From an uncultured Eubacterium sp. (GTDB lineage Bacteria > Bacillota > Clostridia > Oscillospirales > Acutalibacteraceae): a stretch of DNA of 12,428 bases. Position numbers and translations under genes: made by a program. This document shows, piece after piece, positions 8,101 through 12,428 of the stretch (position 1 is the stretch's first letter; every line of letters begins with the position of its first letter). Under the pieces are notes generated by a model that saw nothing but the letters and a program-made list of their open reading frames with translations, was not told the origin of the DNA and did not search any database. The stretch covers positions 1 to 12,428 of the forward strand of contig CAMFPZ010000008.1 of assembly GCA_945979635.1 (NCBI GenBank), in the 5' to 3' direction.

Positions 8101-11100
8101 CTCACGAGAGTCAGTCTCTATAATTTGCAGATTATTAATACCGAGGCATTCCGCGAGTGTAAGGAGCTAAGAGAGGTTACCTCTCTTCGTGCAATAGAAA
8201 CAAGGGACAGAGCCTTCTATGGATGTACAAAGCTCGAGTCAATAGACATTGACACAGCGGAAAAAATAGGCTATGAGGCATATGCCAACACGGGAATAAA
8301 GGAGCTTACTCTGTGGGGCGGAAATATCGCGATGCGTGCCTTCGCCGGCTCGGCGTTAGAAAGCGTAATGATTGAGTACACCACTACGACTCTTCCTGGG
8401 GAAATATTCAAAAGCTGCCATAATCTTAAGACGGTTACGATTTCATCCAATTCGAAGCTGACGACAATCGGCAGAAGTGCTTTCGAATCGTCCGGCATAG
8501 AGAACATTGCGTTGCCGGCGTCCCTGACTACCATCGGTGAATATGCATTTGCAAACTGTAATAAGCTTAAAAATATTATTATCCCTAATCAGGTTTCATC
8601 TATTGGCAATTATGCATTTTCCGACTGTACCGCTATGAAATATGCGGTTATTACAAGGTTCGGAATAAATATGGGAGCTTCTATATTCAAGAGTATGCCT
8701 AATCTAACGATTATCGGCGAGAGACTTTCGTCTGCATACGAATACAGCCAGAGCAGGCTGATTGAATTTGAGGTGTGCAACGGCTACGAGTATTTCGATT
8801 TGCATCCCGATGAATTCGCTTATGCCCAAAGCTATAAAGACAACGAGGCGTATGCGATTGACGAGGTTAATACTTCAATGTTCGGTACCTGGGAGAACGG
8901 TACCTGGCAGTATTCCTCAACCGGCTCAAAGCTTTATTTCGTAGGAAGCGGCACATTGAGCGATACTATGGAAACCTCGGATGGCTTAAGGGTGAGATTC
9001 GACGATATTATTCGTATGGGCAAGGGTAACATCTCGGTTCATATCGGCGGCGGAATTACGGAAATAGGCGATGATTTTGCAAGCTGTGATGAGAGCGTTT
9101 ATATCTCGTATTTGTATATCGAGGCAGGCGTTGAGACAGTCGGAAATAATGCATTCTGTGGGGTGAAGATTACTAATCTTAACATCGGAAGCGACCTTCG
9201 CTCAATTGGCGACAATGCGTTCAATAATTCTCAAATCAGCAGTCTTTATATAGACAGCACCGCAACGAAGCTGGAGTCGGTCGGCGACTATTCGTTCGCT
9301 AATAACAATTTCGGAGCAGGTGCGTTCGGTATGCGTTATTTGAAGAATATCGGTGCTCACGCGTTCGAAAATAATAACTTTACGGACTTCGACGGAACTG
9401 ATAGGGACGTTGTAATAGGCGATTATGCCTTCGCGAATAACAGAATGAAGACGATTACAATTTCGCTTTCGAATACACTCGGCGAATATGTTTTTGTAAA
9501 CAACGCACCGATAAAAACGACTGTTACTCTCCCTGAAGGAATGACCGAAATTCCAAACGGCTTATTTTCAGGATGTACAACTATTTCCACTATCGCAATT
9601 CCCGACAGTGTAAAGGTTATCGGCGACGAGGCGTTCAAGGGTATTTCTATCAGCAAAATAGCGTTTAGCGAAAATGTCGAATATATCGGTTCGGGTGCAT
9701 TCACTAATTGTCTTTATCTTCGCGATGTTGTGTTCAACAGCGACTCAACCGAGATTTATACCGATACTGTCAATAAGTCTAAATCGGCTATCGGCTATGA
9801 TGAGAATTCAAGGATTATTTCAAGTGTAGTTATTTATTCAACCTCAAGAAGCACGGCTCTTGCATATGCAGTTGATATGAATATTCCGTTCTTTGCAACT
9901 GATTGCAACAGCGATGTCACAGGATATATTACAAACAGACCGGGTGTAATTAACCCTGACGAATGTGTTCAATGGTCGTATTTCAACAATGTTGATATTC
10001 TTTATATCTTCGGTAAAGGTCCGATGATTGGCGATTTCTACGATATGGAATTCAATCCTCTTGACTCTGTTCCGAAGGCAAAGAAAATAATCATCGTAAG
10101 CGGTGTGAATTCTCTTTATACTCCGCTTTGTGAGGTAGGAGCAAGCGAAATTATTCTTCCCGAAACGATTAGGGTTATAGAGAATTCCTTTAAGAATTGC
10201 GTAGAGCTTGAGTCGCTTGTTGTTCCCGATAATGTTTCGACAATTTATCCGTCGGCATTTGAGGGTTGTAAGAGCCTTAAGACGCTCTCACTGGGCAAGG
10301 GATTGAAGGTTGTTCCTGAACGAATGGCAGAAAATTGTGTCAGCCTAAAATATTTGAATATGGAAGGCGTTCAAATTATAAAGGATTCTGCATTCAAAAA
10401 TTGCTCGGCTCTTCAAAGCCTGAAGTTTCCGGACACAACCACAATTATCGGACAAGGTGCATTTTTGAATTGCTATAATGTATTTAATATCAGCTTCGGC
10501 AAAAATCTAATTTCAATTTCCACGATGGCTTTTGCTAATCTTTATATGCTCGATACTGTTACCTTTACGGGTAATGTAGGCTCGATAGATATTAATGCGT
10601 TTAACGGCTCGGGCAGTATGACCTTGGGTATCGACATTATTCTCGGAGATGATGTTGAAAGATCAACCTTAAGTGGATTCAAGAATGTAAATGTTAAGTC
10701 TGTATATTTAGGAGATAGCTTCTACGGATTCGATAATTATTTCGAAATGCCTACCCTTAAGGAATATAGACTCAGCGAAAACAATGATACAGGAATCTAT
10801 GAATATAAGGGTTGCCTTTACAGAGACGGTGTTTTGCTCAATGTTCCGCAGGGGGCTGAGAGTATTGAGATTAAGTCGGACACAGTCGCTATTGGAGCAG
10901 ATGCATTTAGATGTAGTAATATCAACACAATTAGAATTCCGTCGACAGTTAGTATAATCGGCGAAAATGCATTTGCTATGGCACCAAATCTCAAGTCCGT
11001 TCGTATCCAATCAGGCGTTGAAGCAATAGGCGATTCAGCCTTCGAGGGATGCGAAAAGCTTAAGACGATTAATATTCCTTATCCCTGTGCTTCCATTGGA

Positions 11101-12210
11101 AGCAAGGCGTTCAAGGGTTGCAAAAATCTTGCAAGTGTTCTTTTGCCGGAAGGAATTTTGAGCATTGGTTCGGACTGCTTCAGCGGTTGTGTGCTCGAGG
11201 GTATTGTGCTTCCGAAGAGCTTGGTTGAGCTTGGGGCAGGTGCGTTATCCTATATCCCAACTCTGAAATCGGTTTATGTTTGGAATCCGACTATCGGATA
11301 TAAAGTATTTAATCAATCCTCGATTCCTACGATTTATACCATGGCAGGAACCTTTGCTCACGGCTATGCAAGATCGAATAATGTTCCGTTTAATGTATAC
11401 ACTGACGAAGAGGTGTTTACAGAAATTTGCTTCGATGCGATAGATATTTTGTCGGGATATTTAGGCTATTGCACAGATGGCCACGGCGATATTGAATGGC
11501 TTACGGTTTACGAAGGAAGCTGTGACCACGACGGCTACGAAATCGGCGTTTGCGAATATTGCAGCGAGATTTTGGAGGAACGCCGCAGTGAGGCACAAGG
11601 ACATAAGTACTGTCAGGTTGCTTATATTAAGGAAACTGCAACTGACTATGGTATTCGTGTTTTGAAATGCAGTGTATGCTCACAGTATCTAAAGACCTAC
11701 TATGAGCCACTCGATGAATATAAGCCGAGCATAGGCGTTTATACCGTTTCGGGTAAAATTGAGGCGGATAACGGAAAGGCTTATAATTTCGAGGATACAT
11801 CACTTGAAAATGCCGATATTTATATCGACGGCACGCTCGTTGCCAGCACGGATGAAAACGGACATTTCAGGTTCAAGATGAAATCCGGAAACTATATTAT
11901 GGAAATAAGATATGCCTACGGCTTCACTCGATTTGTAGGACTTTCTATTACAGACCATGATATTATTCTCACTGATAAGCAGGCAATAAAGCTTGTTGCG
12001 TGTGATTTTAACAAGGACGGAGTAATTAATGCGGCAGACCAAGAGCTGTTTATGCTCGTCATTTTCTCGAAGAAGGGCGATGTATCGTATTTGAAATTTG
12101 TCGATTTGAATAACGATGGCTGCATAAACGCAAAGGATTATGTTATCGTCGAAAAGATGATAGGCTCGAACTTCCTGACCTATATGTATCCGGAGCTAAC
12201 ATTATCATAG
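5200..12210 (+). CDS. Giant secreted BspA-type LRR protein with C-terminal dockerin
   Basis: A 2336-aa exported protein, probably an adhesin or scaffold-attached binding protein; no enzyme motif is seen. A signal peptide (M-K-K start, hydrophobic 8-20, probable cleavage after V-F-A, residue 28) is followed by four modules. Each begins with a short strand pair (W-S/K/Q-Y ... L-Y-I-F-G-x-G; about 49-70, 668-692, 1228-1252, 1590-1606) and continues with LRR_5 repeats, about 70 in all by eye. Each block ends in a cap (I-Y ... A-x-x-Y-A-x-x-N). Then come a Cys-pair/GH module (about 2088-2163), a carboxypeptidase-regulatory-like beta-sandwich (about 2180-2262) and a dockerin (about 2268-2325). No LPXTG, SLH or membrane anchor is present, so attachment is presumably through a cohesin. 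AAGGAG (5188-5193) lies 6 nt before the ATG, and the upstream stop is 13 nt away, indicating co-translation with the putative anti-sigma gene. The ligand is unknown. Confidence 0.88.
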   Translation: MKKICYKFLSIILCIMLSVSCMPLTVFAEEEYDGYLNFIKEDASISATNGICSWSYDSTTKTVYVDGELLDSYTSDDGEDLALPIYRETESGEREYCYRYFEHIVFSNMVEGIYSYCDREFFPSLKTVEFEEGSTLRTIGASVFENSTLESITLPATLLVINNNAFAYSNIKQITIPASVKQIGSYAFSDSQLSEIRFEERKTRNIRFGDGVFAGTQLTSFDFNEVPIDANYVPVEFFDQCKNLESVTLNGTDVIIGRSAFRACPSLCEFDFSNVIEVSENAFSSSGITTVSGEKVVDVGEGAFSYCKNLTTINLPLVNYVNHKQFLECTALSEFNFTDIVEVGDKAFMGTAIESVENDCMEYIGANAFASCESLKTVNLPFASEVGGYAFSDCVALESCNLGRITVVDNFTFFNTTSLKSFDFSKIEQVLSHSFANSGLTNVNLPKVTTIGVNAFENAQELKSVTLGSQLENISSMAFYNCSNAKFNALPKSIKKVGDLAFSGTGIESASIYEACTYGSGVFMDCRALTDVSLESTVAYIKKEMFKGCSSLESISLPKNLAAIEANAFQGCSSLNEIFVPTYTTKVADLAFADCPSLERVIFAKYYFSAGKDIFLNSNPVIYGATYSTAEQYALDNSLTFKAKGSGDLSAEIEDLIQDDDMDSEETYGTWQNGTWKYSADRSTLYIFGEGVLNSKSILDAAGRAYNSFNVVINNCDYSTVRIVIGEGITSIPSQTFRYTKEIVSVVLPNSLETIDYRGFYNAWIDTVEFGSGLKEIGAEAFQGCKITRLVFPEDSVLEKIGNDAFRDNCLTEFNFPATVTYFGKSVVSGSVFSEIDLSRFSYDTVYGDYMFQNSTITSIDLSNVKNISNGMFYGCTNLTSVTIPNSVKSINSGAFQRCTALTDVKLGDTITSIPADCFYLCTSLKNINTRYVTSIGDRAFYGCTGLEYANLFYVKTMGTQAFCQSGLTRVSLYNLQIINTEAFRECKELREVTSLRAIETRDRAFYGCTKLESIDIDTAEKIGYEAYANTGIKELTLWGGNIAMRAFAGSALESVMIEYTTTTLPGEIFKSCHNLKTVTISSNSKLTTIGRSAFESSGIENIALPASLTTIGEYAFANCNKLKNIIIPNQVSSIGNYAFSDCTAMKYAVITRFGINMGASIFKSMPNLTIIGERLSSAYEYSQSRLIEFEVCNGYEYFDLHPDEFAYAQSYKDNEAYAIDEVNTSMFGTWENGTWQYSSTGSKLYFVGSGTLSDTMETSDGLRVRFDDIIRMGKGNISVHIGGGITEIGDDFASCDESVYISYLYIEAGVETVGNNAFCGVKITNLNIGSDLRSIGDNAFNNSQISSLYIDSTATKLESVGDYSFANNNFGAGAFGMRYLKNIGAHAFENNNFTDFDGTDRDVVIGDYAFANNRMKTITISLSNTLGEYVFVNNAPIKTTVTLPEGMTEIPNGLFSGCTTISTIAIPDSVKVIGDEAFKGISISKIAFSENVEYIGSGAFTNCLYLRDVVFNSDSTEIYTDTVNKSKSAIGYDENSRIISSVVIYSTSRSTALAYAVDMNIPFFATDCNSDVTGYITNRPGVINPDECVQWSYFNNVDILYIFGKGPMIGDFYDMEFNPLDSVPKAKKIIIVSGVNSLYTPLCEVGASEIILPETIRVIENSFKNCVELESLVVPDNVSTIYPSAFEGCKSLKTLSLGKGLKVVPERMAENCVSLKYLNMEGVQIIKDSAFKNCSALQSLKFPDTTTIIGQGAFLNCYNVFNISFGKNLISISTMAFANLYMLDTVTFTGNVGSIDINAFNGSGSMTLGIDIILGDDVERSTLSGFKNVNVKSVYLGDSFYGFDNYFEMPTLKEYRLSENNDTGIYEYKGCLYRDGVLLNVPQGAESIEIKSDTVAIGADAFRCSNINTIRIPSTVSIIGENAFAMAPNLKSVRIQSGVEAIGDSAFEGCEKLKTINIPYPCASIGSKAFKGCKNLASVLLPEGILSIGSDCFSGCVLEGIVLPKSLVELGAGALSYIPTLKSVYVWNPTIGYKVFNQSSIPTIYTMAGTFAHGYARSNNVPFNVYTDEEVFTEICFDAIDILSGYLGYCTDGHGDIEWLTVYEGSCDHDGYEIGVCEYCSEILEERRSEAQGHKYCQVAYIKETATDYGIRVLKCSVCSQYLKTYYEPLDEYKPSIGVYTVSGKIEADNGKAYNFEDTSLENADIYIDGTLVASTDENGHFRFKMKSGNYIMEIRYAYGFTRFVGLSITDHDIILTDKQAIKLVACDFNKDGVINAADQELFMLVIFSKKGDVSYLKFVDLNNDGCINAKDYVIVEKMIGSNFLTYMYPELTLS
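5500..7128 (+). repeat. LRR block 1 of the giant protein (about 22 units)
   Basis: Residues about 101-643: the longest array, units of 21-26 residues, closed by a cap with S-T-A-E-Q-Y-A-L-D-N-S-L near 628-639. Many units lack the usual I-P/L-P after the strand and alternate with short units, so the array looks old and diverged. Confidence 0.8.
7204..7227 (+). repeat. Direct repeat in the header of module 2
   Basis: GGCACATGG occurs twice (7204-7212 and 7219-7227) separated by CAAAAC, coding G-T-W-Q-N-G-T-W. The two copies are identical at DNA level. Confidence 0.8.
7327..8775 (+). repeat. LRR block 2 of the giant protein (about 20 units)
   Basis: Residues about 710-1192, including several consensus-like units (for example T-I-P-N-S-V-K-S-I around 7850-7880). 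The cap at about 1168-1192 is the most diverged of the four. Confidence 0.8.
8884..8907 (+). repeat. Direct repeat in the header of module 3
   Basis: GGTACCTGG occurs twice (8884-8892 and 8899-8907) separated by GAGAAC, coding G-T-W-E-N-G-T-W. It is identical within the module but uses different codons from the module 2 pair. Confidence 0.8.
9025..9900 (+). repeat. LRR block 3 of the giant protein (about 11 units)
   Basis: Residues about 1276-1567: the shortest block, with several units ending in A-N-N or E-N-N in place of the usual G-C. Closed by a cap with S-T-A-L-A-Y-A-V-D-M-N-I at 1551-1562. Confidence 0.78.
10078..11400 (+). repeat. LRR block 4 of the giant protein (about 17 units)
   Basis: Residues about 1627-2067. 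Near 10740-10890 the array is interrupted by an island that reads as a diverged form of the Y-x-x-x-D-G-V-L-x-x-x-x-x-x-L-x-x-V-P-x-G insert common in BspA-type proteins (here Y-R-D-G-V-L-L-N-V-P-Q-G). Closed by a cap with F-A-H-G-Y-A-R-S-N-N-V. Confidence 0.78.
11461..11688 (+). other. Cys-pair / GH module of the giant protein
   Basis: Residues about 2088-2163 carry C-D-H (2108-2110), C-E-Y-C (2118-2121), G-H-K-Y (2134-2137) and C-S-V-C (2157-2160). This C-x-x-C ... G-H ... C-x-x-C pattern recurs in exported proteins of gut Clostridia. It could bind a metal or form disulfides; the sequence alone does not decide. Confidence 0.6.
12001..12174 (+). other. Dockerin domain (two EF-hand-like calcium loops)
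   Basis: Residues about 2268-2325. Loop 1 is D-F-N-K-D-G-V-I-N-A-A-D (2269-2280) and loop 2 is D-L-N-N-D-G-C-I-N-A-K-D (2302-2313), both with Asp/Asn at positions 1, 3, 5, 9 and 12, each followed by a hydrophobic helix. This duplicated pattern is the dockerin signature, which binds a cohesin on a scaffoldin or cell-surface anchor. Confidence 0.82.
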
Positions 12211-12232
12211 CAAACATAATAATAAGTAAAAC

Positions 12233-12267
12233 AAAAAAGGTTCGGTTTAATTATCGAACCTTTTTTT
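12233..12267. terminator. Bidirectional Rho-independent terminator
   Basis: GGTTCG (12239-12244) pairs with CGAACC (12255-12260), flanked by A6 (12233-12238) on the left and T7 (12261-12267) on the right. It can therefore end the LRR operon on the plus strand and the convergent rubrerythrin gene on the minus strand. Confidence 0.9.
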
Positions 12268-12278
12268 GTTGGGTTTGT

Positions 12279-12428
12279 CTAGTAGTTTTCGCACTTGATT
12301 TCAAAGAATGCCTGCGGATGGTCGCAGGTTGGACAAATTTCGGGAGCTTGCTTGCCGACGATGATATGACCGCAGTTGCGGCATTCCCATATTTTGATTT
12401 CGCTTCTTTGGAAAACTTCGTCATTTTC
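12279..12428 (-). CDS. rbr: Rubrerythrin, C-terminal rubredoxin-like end (partial)
   Basis: The minus strand is open from the right edge to a TAG at 12281-12279, giving the last 49 residues of a protein whose start lies outside the window. They contain I-W-E-C-R-N-C-G-H, then A-P-E-I-C-P-T-C-D-H-P-Q-A-F-F-E-I-K and end C-E-N-Y. The two C-x-x-C pairs are the iron ligands of a rubredoxin-like domain, and the P-Q-A-x-F-E-I tail is typical of rubrerythrin. Rubrerythrins are cytoplasmic di-iron peroxidases that reduce hydrogen peroxide in anaerobes. The di-iron four-helix domain is not in view, so a related rubredoxin-tailed protein remains possible. The gene converges on the LRR operon and shares its terminator. 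Confidence 0.87.
   Translation of the reverse strand, partial: ENDEVFQRSEIKIWECRNCGHIIVGKQAPEICPTCDHPQAFFEIKCENY

Noticed and set aside
5500..11400. Tandem DNA repeat, satellite or CRISPR-like array
   Set aside because: The periodicity of about 66-72 nt comes from the 22-24-residue LRR units; the DNA of the units is strongly diverged and there are no constant repeats with unique spacers.

Overview
The window looks like chromosome of a low-GC anaerobic Gram-positive bacterium (Clostridia, probably Oscillospiraceae/Ruminococcus-like). This is inferred from AT-rich intergenic DNA, strong AGGAGG-type ribosome binding sites, a rubrerythrin gene, BspA-type leucine-rich-repeat (LRR) surface proteins and a C-terminal dockerin, a module typical of cellulosome-making ruminococci and clostridia. 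No mobile element, CRISPR array, tRNA or rRNA was seen.

Left part (1-2630): an AT-rich leader carries two back-to-back promoters. One fires leftwards out of the window and the other reads a small nitroreductase-family flavoprotein gene (161-736). A separate promoter precedes an intracellular GH36-type alpha-galactosidase (about 818-2488), and a strong intrinsic terminator (2590-2627) closes this part.

Central and right part (2640-12266): a three-gene co-directional operon ending in a second strong, apparently bidirectional terminator. It encodes (i) a 174-aa ECF-type sigma factor; (ii) a 638-aa single-pass membrane protein placed like an anti-sigma factor, with a small cytoplasmic N-terminus, one membrane helix, an acidic linker, an Ig-like domain and a BspA-type LRR block outside; and (iii) a 2336-aa secreted protein made of four LRR modules, a Cys-pair module, a small beta-sandwich and a dockerin. 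Gaps inside the operon are 27 and 13 nt, each with a good Shine-Dalgarno. A candidate ECF-type promoter lies just before the sigma gene, so the sigma factor may drive its own operon.

The working model, which is inference, is a surface-sensing circuit: the LRR ectodomain of the membrane protein senses a ligand or the secreted LRR protein, releases the sigma factor, and the sigma factor increases production of a giant LRR protein that docks through its dockerin onto a cohesin made elsewhere. This is the most interesting content of the window.

At the far right edge, on the minus strand and converging on the operon, lies the C-terminal rubredoxin-like end of a rubrerythrin (12279-12428).
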